A stretch of DNA of 64,000 bases from contig CAWKDG010000012.1 in the NCBI GenBank assembly GCA_963848355.1, positions 186,001-250,000 of the forward strand, given 5' to 3'. The first letter of the stretch is position 1. Every line of letters begins with the position of its first letter. Of the stretch, positions 1 through 8,241 are shown piece by piece. The notes beneath the pieces were generated by a model, which saw only the letters and a program-made list of their open reading frames with translations, was not told the DNA's origin and made no database searches. Origin of the DNA: CAWKDG01 sp963848355 (GTDB lineage: Bacteria; Actinomycetota; Acidimicrobiia; Acidimicrobiales; UBA8190). The position numbers and the translations under genes were made by a program.

Positions 1-1026
1 CATGATCCGGCTGGCCGCCTCGCCGATGCGGACGAGGCCGGCCACCATGACCCCGTTGGCGGCCAGCGCGCCCCCCGACGGGTTGATCCTCACGCCGTCG
101 CCCAATCCGAGCGCGTCGCGCAGGATCAGCTCCTGGTGGGCGAAGGGGGCGTGCAGCTCGGCCACATCGACCGTCACCGACGCCCTCCCGCCCTCACCGC
201 CGTCGTCGAGGAGCCCGGCCCCGCCGGCGGCCCAAAGGGTGGTCGGGGACGTCGTCAGGTCGCGGGCCCCCAGCGCGTGGGTCTCGATGCGGTGGTCCAT
301 CCCCGTGATCCACGCCGGCTTCTCGCACAGCGCATTGGCCCGGTCGCCGGCGGCCAGGATGATGGCGACCGCACCGTCGGTGATCGGCGGCAGCGCGTGG
401 CGCCGCAGCGGGGTGACCACGTAGTCGTCGCCCAGCAGCTCCTCGGGCGTGGCATCCCCCCGCACCTGGGCGTGCGGGTTGTCCATGGCGTCGCGCCGGC
501 TGCGGGCGGCCACGGCGGCGAAGTCGCTCTCGCCGTAGCGGCCGGTGTCGATCAGGGCCTGGGCCTGCAGGGCGGCCAGGGCCACGGGGTCGGGCCACAG
601 CGGCGCCATGTAGTACGGATCGAGCTGGAGCGTCAGCACCCGGGCGAGCTCGCTCATCGACGACCGGCCGAAGGAGTAGACGAGAGCGGTGTCGATGTCG
701 TCCTCCTGCAGCTGCGTCCACGCCTCGTAGAGGGCGAAGGCCCCGTCCATCTCGACGTGGCTCTCGCGCATCGGCGGCCACGCCCCCACGGCGTCGAGGG
801 CCCCGACGAAGGAGAACGGCGCCCCGACGAGGTAGTCGCAGCTCCCCGAGCAGACGAAGTCCATGTCGTCCTTCGTGAGACCGACACCGGCGAACACGTC
901 CTCGATCACGGGCTGCAGCATCTCCACGTCGTTACGGTGCTCCTCGCGGCGCAGGCTGTCGGACTGGGCGAAGGAGACGACCGCCACCGGACGGGCCGGA
1001 CCCCGGCGCGTGGTTCGGCCCGCCAT
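1..1026 (-). CDS. Thiolase-fold (lipid-transfer-protein type) protein, C-terminus cut by window edge
   Basis: The minus strand is open from an ATG at 1026 to the window edge, about 341 residues. It starts MAGRTTRRGPARPVAVVSFA and contains CSGSCDYLVGAPFSF, LPPITDGAVAIILAAGDRA and INPSGGALAANG, the layout of SCP-x/Ltp thiolase-like proteins. The place where biosynthetic and degradative thiolases carry the nucleophilic Cys reads SHVEMDGAFALYEAW, so no Cys is seen there. The ATG overlaps the stop of the upstream DUF35 gene (TGATG), indicating translational coupling. Known family: such proteins form complexes with DUF35 partners, and Ltp2 acts as a retro-aldolase in steroid side-chain removal. Substrate is unknown. 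Confidence 0.8.
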   Translation of the reverse strand, partial: MAGRTTRRGPARPVAVVSFAQSDSLRREEHRNDVEMLQPVIEDVFAGVGLTKDDMDFVCSGSCDYLVGAPFSFVGALDAVGAWPPMRESHVEMDGAFALYEAWTQLQEDDIDTALVYSFGRSSMSELARVLTLQLDPYYMAPLWPDPVALAALQAQALIDTGRYGESDFAAVAARSRRDAMDNPHAQVRGDATPEELLGDDYVVTPLRRHALPPITDGAVAIILAAGDRANALCEKPAWITGMDHRIETHALGARDLTTSPTTLWAAGGAGLLDDGGEGGRASVTVDVAELHAPFAHQELILRDALGLGDGVRINPSGGALAANGVMVAGLVRIGEAASRIM

Positions 1027-1514
1027 CAGAGGTACTCCGAGTACGTCTCGTAGGCGGCGTCGGGCTCTCCCGAGGGACGGAAGTACTTGACCGACGCCAT
1101 CGTCGGCCCCAGGTCCTTCTTCTCCACCCACACGGCCTCCACCCGCATCCCCATCCGGATCTCGTCGGTCGGCACCTCCTGGATCAGACCCATGAAGGCG
1201 ATGTTGGCCCCGTCGAGCAGGATCTGGGCGCAGATGTAGGGGATCTCGATCGACTGCCCCTGGAAGGGGACGTTCACCACGCAGTACGTCGTCACGATCC
1301 CGGTGTTCCCGAGCACGACCTCGTCGGTCGTCGGCACGCCGTCGGTCGGGCACGACCCGCGCGGCGGCACGTAGACCTTCCCGCACTTCGGGCAGCGCTG
1401 CCCGAGGAACCGGCCCTCGGCGATCCCCTTCAGATACCGGGACTGGGCCAGCCCGGCCGTGAACTCGTAGTCGATCCGGATCGGCGTCTCCAGCATCGTC
1501 ACCGGCTCGCTCAT
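1026..1514 (-). CDS. DUF35 OB-fold acyl-CoA-associated protein with zinc ribbon lacking the last Cys
   Basis: A 162-residue protein starting MSEPVTMLETPIRIDYEFTA. The start at 1514 overlaps the upstream stop as ATGA, so it is preferred over a longer upstream start. The N-terminal ribbon is CPKCGKVYVPPRGSCPTDG: three ligands of a C4 site are present and the fourth is Asp. An OB-fold follows (NTGIVTTYCVVNVPF, PYICAQILLDGAN, MGMRVEAVWVEK). Known family: DUF35 proteins pair with thiolase-fold enzymes and help bind acyl-CoA. It sits between another DUF35 gene and its likely thiolase partner, in one operon. Confidence 0.85.
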   Translation of the reverse strand: MSEPVTMLETPIRIDYEFTAGLAQSRYLKGIAEGRFLGQRCPKCGKVYVPPRGSCPTDGVPTTDEVVLGNTGIVTTYCVVNVPFQGQSIEIPYICAQILLDGANIAFMGLIQEVPTDEIRMGMRVEAVWVEKKDLGPTMASVKYFRPSGEPDAAYETYSEYL

Positions 1515-1966
1515 CGCGCCCCCTCGGCCACGAAGCACTCGATGTCGCGCAGGTGCCCGATCCGCTCACCGGCCGGGCGCCAGCGCGCCGTCACCCGCAT
1601 CCCGCTGGCCATCGCCTGCGGACCCGCGGCGTCGATCACGTGGAGCATCCCCGTGTCGGCCCCGTCGAGCTGGACGAGGGCCCAGGCGAACGGCCGGTCG
1701 AGCGGCTGGTCGGGCAACGGCGTGTCCGTCCATGCCCACGTCGTCACCACTCCCGACGGTCCCACCTCGACCAGCTCGCCGATGTCCTCGGAGGTGATCG
1801 GGTCGTACTCGGTCGGGGGCACCACCACCCGTCCGCTCGGGGTGGTCGCCCCCAGGATCTTCCCGTCGCGCAGGCCTGTGAGAAAGGCCCCGATGACCGG
1901 GCCCACCGACCGGGTGTAGGTGTACTCGATCCGGTGCGGCGCCCTCAGCACCTCGCTCTCGGCCAT
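1511..1966 (-). CDS. DUF35-like OB-fold protein without zinc-ribbon cysteines
   Basis: About 151 residues from ATG 1966 (MAESEVLRAPHRIEYTYTRS); a GTG at 1984 would add six residues. The OB-fold part is recognisable (GPSGVVTTWAWTDTPLP, RPFAWALVQLDGADT, MASGMRVTARWRPAGER). The ribbon region instead reads ILGATTPSGRVVVPPTEYDP, with no CxxC. It is the first gene of the minus-strand operon and overlaps the next DUF35 gene by 4 bp. Inference: the two DUF35 proteins act together with the downstream thiolase-fold subunit, one having lost zinc. A neighbouring stretch (1989-2035) has imperfect GCGAGC repeats of unknown meaning. Confidence 0.75.
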   Translation of the reverse strand: MAESEVLRAPHRIEYTYTRSVGPVIGAFLTGLRDGKILGATTPSGRVVVPPTEYDPITSEDIGELVEVGPSGVVTTWAWTDTPLPDQPLDRPFAWALVQLDGADTGMLHVIDAAGPQAMASGMRVTARWRPAGERIGHLRDIECFVAEGAR

Positions 1967-2040
1967 CGGCTGAAAGTAGAACACATTTCAGTTCGGTGCC
2001 AGCGAGCCAAGCGAGCCAGCGAGCAGCGAGGGGGCCCGGA

Positions 2041-3726
2041 TCAGGGGAGGGTGACGCTACGGGTCCCCGGCGGCGGGGACCACGAGAAGGCGTGGACGCC
2101 GGCACCGGATCCGAGCACCCGGGCGTCGAGTCGCCTGGCCACGTACCGGACGGCGTCCGCCAGCCCGTTCCCGGTGAGGTTCTTCTGGTCGGCCGCCTCG
2201 TAGGGGCTGAAGACGAAGACGACGACGGCGCGGTCGACAGGAACCTTCTGGTGGTTCTCGAAGAAGGCGTCGAAGGAACTCCGCTCGGCGAAGCGGCCCA
2301 TCACCGGCACCGTCACGACGACCTCGGCGCCCGCCGGGATCCGCGGTGCGATCCGAGCCAGCTCGGCGGCGGCCGGGGGCGACACCGACAGCCAGGCCCG
2401 GGGCAGCCCCGGCAGGGCCACCACGGCGAACATCACCAGGAAGGCCGCCCACAGGGCCATGATCACGGCCGCCACCCTCCGGGCCGTCTCCCCGCGTCGG
2501 AACAGACCGATCAGCACCATCACCGACCCGACGAGGACGAACGGCATCGCCGGCCACGACTGGAACGACGCGCCGTAGCGGACGAAGGAACCGGTCCCGT
2601 CGAGGATGTTCGGGACGAGGACGACGAAGGCCATGCCCATCCCCCACGGCGACAGCAGGCCGATCACCCCGAAGACGACGAGGAAGGAGAGGAGCACGGC
2701 CCAGTGGGTGGCGGCCACGTGGACGGCGGCGCCGGGGTGACCGAGGGCGCCGACGACGACGTCGACGAGGCCGATCCGTCCGTGGTGGCCGGGAGCCAGG
2801 TAGCCGTAGGACGCCCGGAACGTCTTCCCGCCGTCTCCGATCGCCCCCACGGCACTGCACACGGCGAACCAGGCGGCGCCGACGACGGCGATCAACGCTC
2901 CGGGCCGTCGTGTCCGGCGGCCGGCCAGGATCCCCGACAGGCCCACGCCCACGAGGTACACGGCGGCCAACCCCGTCGAGACCAGGGCCAACGGCACCCA
3001 CCACCACATCCGTCGGGTCCGACCGCTCCACAGGTCGTACCCGACGAGCACGACGAAGAGGGCGGCGAGGGGCTCGAAATGAAAGTCGAAGGCGATCGTC
3101 TCGTACACCCACGGGTCGGCCACGAGCACCACGGCGGCACCGAGGGCCACCACGTTGCCGACGCCCTTCGGGATCCGCCCACCGGCGCGGGCGATCGCCT
3201 TGCCGATCCAGGCGAAGGCGACGACCTCGGTGAGCACGGCGGCGACGTCCTGTACCCAGAGGAGGACGATCGGATGGGGATCGACGCGGTCGAGCAACGC
3301 CAGCGGCCACATGGCGAACTCGGCGTTGTTCTTCCAGAAGGGCACGCCGAGACCGGTCAGGTAGGGATCGAGATTCCCGTGGGCGATCGCCCACCAGGCC
3401 TGGGAGTAGCTGGCGAAGTCCTCGGTCAGCGCGAAGCGGTGGTACTCGACGGTGCTGAAGACCAGCATCGCCACCAGTTGGAGCCCGAGGAGGCTCCAGC
3501 CGGTGCACCGGACCCACCGGGGCAGGTCTCCGGTACCGGCGTCGCCGGCATCGCCCGTGGCGCCCTGGTCCTCGAGATCACCGGCCGTGGTCAGAGGGAC
3601 GGCCAGCGGGACTCCCACCGGGACGGCCGTCGGGACCGAGGGAACACGCAACGGACGATCGGAGACCGACGAGCTACCCCGCCCCGCGCCCGGTCGCCCC
3701 ATCGTGGAGGTATCGGCGCCGGGCAC
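2041..3726 (-). CDS. DUF2079 polytopic membrane protein
   Basis: A 561-residue multi-spanning protein. It carries motifs seen in DUF2079 proteins: YSQAWWAIAHGNLDPYLTG, VPFWKNNAEFAMWPLAL, and FDFHFEPLAALFVVL. Roughly ten hydrophobic segments follow a variable N-terminus of about 60 residues. The start is GTG 3726; ATG 3702 is an alternative. It is divergent from the ABC exporter genes with a 59 bp gap. Known family: predicted membrane proteins resembling GT-C type glycosyltransferases; biochemical role unestablished. No partner gene in the window explains its substrate. Confidence 0.8.
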   Translation of the reverse strand: MPGADTSTMGRPGAGRGSSSVSDRPLRVPSVPTAVPVGVPLAVPLTTAGDLEDQGATGDAGDAGTGDLPRWVRCTGWSLLGLQLVAMLVFSTVEYHRFALTEDFASYSQAWWAIAHGNLDPYLTGLGVPFWKNNAEFAMWPLALLDRVDPHPIVLLWVQDVAAVLTEVVAFAWIGKAIARAGGRIPKGVGNVVALGAAVVLVADPWVYETIAFDFHFEPLAALFVVLVGYDLWSGRTRRMWWWVPLALVSTGLAAVYLVGVGLSGILAGRRTRRPGALIAVVGAAWFAVCSAVGAIGDGGKTFRASYGYLAPGHHGRIGLVDVVVGALGHPGAAVHVAATHWAVLLSFLVVFGVIGLLSPWGMGMAFVVLVPNILDGTGSFVRYGASFQSWPAMPFVLVGSVMVLIGLFRRGETARRVAAVIMALWAAFLVMFAVVALPGLPRAWLSVSPPAAAELARIAPRIPAGAEVVVTVPVMGRFAERSSFDAFFENHQKVPVDRAVVVFVFSPYEAADQKNLTGNGLADAVRYVARRLDARVLGSGAGVHAFSWSPPPGTRSVTLP

Positions 3727-3785
3727 GCCGCCCTATAGGCCCCCAACCCCTCCCCGGCGCTCCCCGCCGGTAAGGTCGCGCCGAG

Positions 3786-4770
3786 ATGCCGACGATCCAG
3801 GCCCGGGGGCTGACGAAGCGCTTCGGCGGCGGCGTCCTGGCCGTCGACCACCTCGACTTCGACGCTCTTCCCGGCGGGGTCACGGGGTTCCTCGGGCCCA
3901 ACGGGGCCGGGAAGACCACCACCCTGCGGATGCTCCTCGGGCTCGTCAGCCCGACCTCGGGCTCCGTACTCATCGACGGACACGACTACCGGCACCTGCC
4001 GAATCCCACCATGCGGGTCGGGGCCGTCCTCGAGGCGTCGGGCTTCCATCCCGCCCGTACGGCGCGGAACCACTTGAGGCTCGTCGCCACCGTGGCCGGG
4101 ATCCCGTGCGCGCGGGTCGACGAGTGCCTCGACCTCGTCGGCCTCTCCGACGCCGGCGACCGCAAGGTCGGTGGTTTCTCGATGGGGATGCGCCAGCGCC
4201 TCGAGCTGGCCCGGGCGTTGCTCGGGCGTCCCGACATCCTCGTTCTCGACGAGCCGGCCAACGGCCTCGACCCGCAGGGGATCGCGTGGCTCCGCGACTT
4301 CCTCAAGTGGTACGCGACGGAGGGAGCCGACGCGGGAGCCGACGGCGGGGGCGGCGGGCGGGGGCGGGGGCGGGCGGATCGTGATCGTCTCGTCGCATCT
4401 GCTGTCGGAGGCGCAGCTGACGGTGGACGACGTGATCGTCCTCGCCGGGGGCCGCCTGGCCGCTCAGGGGAAGTTGCAGGACCTGCTCGCGGGCTCGAAA
4501 CGGGCCGTCCGGGTTCGGACGCCGGACGCCGACCGTCTCGTCGCCGCCTTGCACGCCGCGCATCTCCCGGCCACGGTCGATCACGGTGAGGTCGTCAGCG
4601 AGGGGACCACGCCCGAGATCGTCGGGCCGATCATGGTCGAGAACCGGATCGAGGTACACGAGATGACGTCGACCACCGAGTCGCTCGAGTCGCTCTTCTT
4701 CGAGCTGACGGGGGGCGAGGGAATGCACCCGGGCCACGCCGCCGGGGTGATGGGCGACTACCGGCAATGA
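3786..4770 (+). CDS. ABC transporter ATP-binding protein, reading frame broken in a G-rich tract
   Basis: Starts MPTIQARGLTKRFGGGVLAV. Walker A is GPNGAGKTTT (residues 37-46), the signature region is GGFSMGMRQRLELARALL, and Walker B is DILVLDEPANGLDP. The H-loop part (IVIVSSHLLSEAQLTVDDV) lies in the next frame, so the frame changes within 4343-4377, a run of GGGGGC-like units. One extra base, or two missing, there would restore about 327 residues. The C-terminus (VENRIEVHEMTSTTESLESL) fits DrrA-type exporters. The stop overlaps the permease start (ATGA). It energises the downstream permease; substrate unknown. Confidence 0.85.
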
Positions 4771-5666
4771 CCGGGACCGGGACCGGGACCGTGGCCATGA
4801 CCCGGTTGGTGAAAGCCGAGGTCGGCAAGCTCCGGACGGTGTGGTCGACCTACGTCCTCTTCGCCATCGTGGTGGTACTCGACCTCCTCTTCGGCTTCGG
4901 CCTGGCCCTGGCCCGGGGTGGGCGCCACGGCGGGACGGCCGGACTGGCCCCCCACGGCTCGTCGCAGTGGTTCGCCAACGTCTTCGGGGTTCTCGACAAC
5001 TCGCGTCTGCTGGCCCTCGTCCTCGGTGTCCTGATCGTCACCGGCGAGTACCGCCACAAGACGGTGACCCCGACGTTCCTGGCCGAGCCGCGTCGCGGCC
5101 GGGTGGTGACGGCCAAGCTGGGAGTCGCCTTCGGCGGTGGCGTGGCGCTCGGGGTGGTGACGATGGTGACGGGCCTCGTCCTCGGCTTCATCCTCGTCGC
5201 CGTCAAGGTGCATTCCTGTCTCACCTCGTTCACGCGCGGCGGCATCCAGCAGGGGATGTCACAGGCGGTGTGCCGCGTCCAGCACGGCCTCTACTTCGTC
5301 GCCACCACCCACGAGCTCTGGCACGCCTGGTCGCGGATCGCCCCCGGGGTGATCCTCGGGACCGGGCTCTTCGCCGTCTACGGCCTCGGTCTCGGCGCGT
5401 TGCTCAAGAACCAGGTCGTCGCCATCGTCGTGGGGCTGGGCTTCACCCTGGTGGTGGAGACGATCATCACCGCCATCTGGCCGACGATCGGCGAGTACCT
5501 CCCCGGCCAGGCCGCCACCGCCCTGGAGGACGCCGGGCGGACGGCCTTCAACGGTGGCACCGCCCAACTGCTGCCGTGGTGGGGCGGGGCCGGCATGGTC
5601 CTCGTCTACGGGATCGTCCTGTCCGTCGTCGGGACGATCACGACCCTGCGCTCCGACGTCACCTGA
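4767..5666 (+). CDS. ABC-2 type transporter permease
   Basis: A 299-residue membrane protein (from 4767; ATG 4797 is an alternative after a Gly-Thr repeat). It has about six transmembrane segments: one after KLRTVWSTYVLFAIVVVL, then SRLLALVLGVLIVTGEY, FGGGVALGVVTMVTGLVL, and three near the C-terminus ending MVLVYGIVLSVVGTITT. The RHKTVTPTFLAEPRRGRVV loop is typical of ABC-2 permeases paired with CcmA/DrrA-type ATPases. It is translationally coupled to the ATPase gene. Inference: exporter of a drug, lipid or peptide; the sequence does not show which. Confidence 0.85.
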   Translation: MTGTGTGTVAMTRLVKAEVGKLRTVWSTYVLFAIVVVLDLLFGFGLALARGGRHGGTAGLAPHGSSQWFANVFGVLDNSRLLALVLGVLIVTGEYRHKTVTPTFLAEPRRGRVVTAKLGVAFGGGVALGVVTMVTGLVLGFILVAVKVHSCLTSFTRGGIQQGMSQAVCRVQHGLYFVATTHELWHAWSRIAPGVILGTGLFAVYGLGLGALLKNQVVAIVVGLGFTLVVETIITAIWPTIGEYLPGQAATALEDAGRTAFNGGTAQLLPWWGGAGMVLVYGIVLSVVGTITTLRSDVT

Positions 5667-5693
5667 GCCGGGCCGGCTCGAACCCGGCCCGGC
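5667..5693. terminator. GC-rich hairpin between convergent genes
   Basis: A perfect 10 bp inverted repeat, GCCGGGCCGG (5667-5676) and CCGGCCCGGC (5684-5693), with a 7-base loop. It begins directly after the permease stop and lies in the 52 bp gap before the end of the convergent dehydrogenase gene. There is no T-tract, which is common for high-GC actinobacterial terminators. It probably serves both directions. Confidence 0.6.
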
Positions 5694-5718
5694 CCGAGCG
5701 GGGCCGGCCCGAGGCGCG

Positions 5719-6798
5719 TCAGAAGGTGAGGATCTGGCGGATGGTCTCGCCCCGCTTCATGGCGTCGAAGGCGTCCTGGGCCTTGGAGATGTCCATCCGG
5801 GCCGTGATCATGCCCTCGAGGTCGAGGCGGCCGGCCTTCCACAGGCGGATGAGGCGGTCGAACTCGGTGCGGACGTCGGCCGAGCCCCAGTAGGAGCCGA
5901 GGAGCTTCTTCTCCTGGAAGAAGAGCTCGAAACAGTTGAACTCGACCATGGCGTCCATCTTCCCGGCGCCGACGATGACGGCGGTGCCGCCCCGGCGCAC
6001 GGCGTCGTAGGCGGCGCGGACGGTGAGGGGGATGCCGATGCACTCGAAGGAGTAGTCGAAGCCCTCGCCACCGGTGATCTCCCCGGAGGCGTCGTCGAGC
6101 TGCTCGGGCTTCACGCCCCGGGTGGCCCCGAAGCGCTTGGCGTCCTCGAGCTTGGAGTCGATGGTGTCGACGGCGACGATCTCGGCCGCCCCGGCGATGC
6201 GCGCCCCCTGGATGGCGGCCACCCCGACACCGCCGGCGCCGAAGACGACGACGTTGGCGCCGGGCTGGACCTTGGCCGTGTTGAGGGCGGCCCCGACCCC
6301 GGTGGTGACACCGCAGCCGATGAGGGCGCCGATCTCGTAGGGGACGTCCTTGTCCATCTTGACGACGGCCTGGCGGGGGACGACGAGCTGCTCGGCGAAG
6401 GTCCCCGTGCCGACGAAGCCGAAGAGGGGGGTGCCGCCGCGCGAGAAGTGGGTGGAGCCGGCGATGTTGAACATGATGTTCACGCAGAGGTTGGCCTGAC
6501 CGCGCAGGCAGGCCTTGCAGATCCCGCAGGGGGGCGTCCAGGCGATGATGACGTGGTCCCCGACGGCGACGTCGGTGACCCCCTCGCCGACGGCGATCAC
6601 GTCGCCGGCGCCCTCGTGGCCGAGGATGGCCGGGGCCGGTTGCGGGAGCGTCCCGTTCATGGCCGAGAGGTCGGAGTGGCAGACACCGGCGGCGTGGATC
6701 TTGACCTTGACCTCGCCCGGCCCCGGGTCGTCGACCTCGACGTCGTCGTGGTACTCGATGACTTCCGACCCGGCTTCGTACCAGACGGCTGCACGCAT
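5719..6798 (-). CDS. Zinc-dependent alcohol dehydrogenase (class III/NDMA-dependent-like MDR)
   Basis: A 359-residue medium-chain dehydrogenase. Catalytic zinc ligands are Cys40 (GVCHSD), His61-Glu62 (GHEGAG) and Cys162 (IGCGVTTG). Structural zinc ligands are Cys91, 94, 97 and 105 (PPCGICKACLRGQANLC). The Rossmann motif is GAGGVGVAA near 188-195. This pattern matches actinobacterial Zn-dependent alcohol dehydrogenases that oxidise alcohols to aldehydes with NAD or a bound cofactor. It lies 57 bp downstream of the KstR-like regulator on the same strand, so the two may be co-transcribed. The physiological alcohol is unknown. Confidence 0.9.
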   Translation of the reverse strand: MRAAVWYEAGSEVIEYHDDVEVDDPGPGEVKVKIHAAGVCHSDLSAMNGTLPQPAPAILGHEGAGDVIAVGEGVTDVAVGDHVIIAWTPPCGICKACLRGQANLCVNIMFNIAGSTHFSRGGTPLFGFVGTGTFAEQLVVPRQAVVKMDKDVPYEIGALIGCGVTTGVGAALNTAKVQPGANVVVFGAGGVGVAAIQGARIAGAAEIVAVDTIDSKLEDAKRFGATRGVKPEQLDDASGEITGGEGFDYSFECIGIPLTVRAAYDAVRRGGTAVIVGAGKMDAMVEFNCFELFFQEKKLLGSYWGSADVRTEFDRLIRLWKAGRLDLEGMITARMDISKAQDAFDAMKRGETIRQILTF

Positions 6799-6855
6799 GG
6801 GTGCTCCCCCTCCTCGTTCGGTCTTCGTGTTGCTTGGCTGGACTTTAGGTCGCGA

Positions 6856-7470
6856 TCAGGCGCGGCGTGCCGCCGCCGGGAGGATCTCGGCCGGCAGGAG
6901 GAGGCGGACGGCGACCGCCAGCTCGTCGCGGACGCGGTTCATGTCGGACCAGCCGTTGACCCAGCCGACGAGGGCGGAGTACCAGACGTGACCGATGATC
7001 CGCGTCCGTTCGGCGTGGTCGGGGGGCTGCGGCTCGCCGATGGCCCGGGAGATGATCCCGTCCATGAGCGCCGCCATCTGCTGCTGGCACTCGATGGCGG
7101 CCCGGTCGGGCGAGGCCAGGGACATGAAGACGGCGGAGACCAGCTGCGGCTGGCGGGCCATGGCCCGCAAGGCGCGCTCGAGGACGTCGACGACGCGCTC
7201 GGGGGCATTGGCGCCCCGGGGGGGCATCTGGGCCAGCCGCTGGTCGAGCTGCTCGACCCAGTGGACGAGGGCGGCGGCGAGGAGGTGGTCCTTGGACGTG
7301 AAGTAGCGGTAGACGGTCCCCATGGCCACATGGGCCCGGGCGGCGACGTCGCGCATCTGGACCGCCTCGTAGCCGCCCTCGAGACCGAGCTCCATGGCGG
7401 CGTCGACGACCCGTTGCCTGCGCGCCTCCTGAGCGCGTGTCAGGGTGCGCGGAAGGGTGCTCTCGTGCAC
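6856..7470 (-). CDS. TetR-family regulator, KstR-like
   Basis: A 204-residue TetR protein from a GTG start. The helix-turn-helix region GGYEAVQMRDVAARAHVAMG and TVYRYFTSKDHLLAAAL closely resemble mycobacterial KstR, which also carries GGYEAVQMR and LYRYFPSK-type motifs. The C-terminal half (IIGHVWYSALVGWVNGW, ELAVAVRLLL) also follows KstR layout. Known family: KstR represses cholesterol-catabolic genes and is released by steroid-CoA ligands. Inference: local control of steroid-type catabolism here. It precedes the alcohol dehydrogenase gene and is divergent from a second TetR gene, sharing a 110 bp control region. Confidence 0.8.
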   Translation of the reverse strand: MHESTLPRTLTRAQEARRQRVVDAAMELGLEGGYEAVQMRDVAARAHVAMGTVYRYFTSKDHLLAAALVHWVEQLDQRLAQMPPRGANAPERVVDVLERALRAMARQPQLVSAVFMSLASPDRAAIECQQQMAALMDGIISRAIGEPQPPDHAERTRIIGHVWYSALVGWVNGWSDMNRVRDELAVAVRLLLPAEILPAAARRA

Positions 7471-7541
7471 GGGCGTTCACCCTACTCGGGGCACTGCCAG
7501 GGGCGACATCCCGAAATCGGACCGCCGGTGCGATGTCGGAC

Positions 7542-7556
7542 CTGACCGTCCGTCAG
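7542..7556. promoter_or_regulatory. Palindromic operator CTGAC-N5-GTCAG between two TetR genes
   Basis: CTGACCGTCCGTCAG lies 25 bp before the second TetR gene. It matches, at the same spacing, palindromes at 20885, 30900, 49249 and 56854. A half-site CTGACG follows at 7572. A separate 7 bp inverted repeat, CGACATC (7504-7510) and GATGTCG (7532-7538), sits between this site and the KstR-like gene. Inference: autoregulatory operator of the 7581 TetR protein. Confidence 0.6.
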
Positions 7557-7580
7557 CTCCGGAAGTAGCCTCTGACGGAG

Positions 7581-8228
7581 ATGCCCCGCGACTCCGGAAC
7601 CCTCGCGACGACCGACGGACGGGTCCCCGGACGCCGGGGCCGCGCCACCCGCGAGCGCCTCCTCGGATGCACGGCCGACCTCCTCACCTCGACCCCGTGG
7701 CGCTCGATCAAGGTGATCGACATCGCCCGCCAGGCGGGGACGTCCCCGGCCACCTTCTACCAGTACTTCGAGAACGTCGAGCAGGCCATCCTCGTCCTGG
7801 CCGAGGAATTGATGGAGGGGGCCGCGCTGCTGGCCGAGCTGGTCGATGGCAACTGGGCCGAGGAGGTGAGTTGGGAGACGGCCCTCGCCGTGGTGACGGG
7901 CTTCATGGACTACTGGGAGACGAACCGGTCCGTCTTCCGGGTCGTCGAGCTGGCCACCGAGGAGGGGGATCTCCGGTTCCAGGGGCTGCGGGTCCGCGCC
8001 CTGAACGCCGTGACGGTCACGCTGGCCCGGGTGATCGGGTCCGGCGGGGCCGGGGCCAGCCCGGCGGGGAACGACCCGATGGCCGTGGCCGCCACCCTGA
8101 TCTCGATGCTGGCCCACGTGGCCGCCCACCAGTACGGGTTCGAGTTCTGGGGGATCCGGACGACGGCGATGGTCGACTCCCAGGCGAGGGTGCTGCACTG
8201 GGCGGTGACCGGACGCGCCGCCCCGTGA
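7581..8228 (+). CDS. TetR-family transcriptional regulator
   Basis: A 215-residue protein. The N-terminal helix-turn-helix is visible as RSIKVIDIARQAGTSPATFY followed by QYFENVEQAILVLAEELM. The C-terminal ligand domain (FMDYWETNRSVFRVVELATE, LISMLAHVAAHQYGFEFWG) resembles TetR proteins of lipid and acyl-CoA catabolism, but no characterised member is recognised with confidence. It starts 25 bp downstream of a CTGAC/GTCAG palindrome that recurs across the window. Inference: it is the best local candidate for the shared regulator. pdxH follows after 13 bp. Confidence 0.85.
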   Translation: MPRDSGTLATTDGRVPGRRGRATRERLLGCTADLLTSTPWRSIKVIDIARQAGTSPATFYQYFENVEQAILVLAEELMEGAALLAELVDGNWAEEVSWETALAVVTGFMDYWETNRSVFRVVELATEEGDLRFQGLRVRALNAVTVTLARVIGSGGAGASPAGNDPMAVAATLISMLAHVAAHQYGFEFWGIRTTAMVDSQARVLHWAVTGRAAP

Positions 8229-8241
8229 CCACGAGGGCGCC

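Noticed and set aside
1996..3738. A 580-residue plus-strand frame over the DUF2079 gene
   Set aside because: Asp/Gly/His-rich with no recognisable fold; the minus strand encodes membrane helices and FDFHFE.
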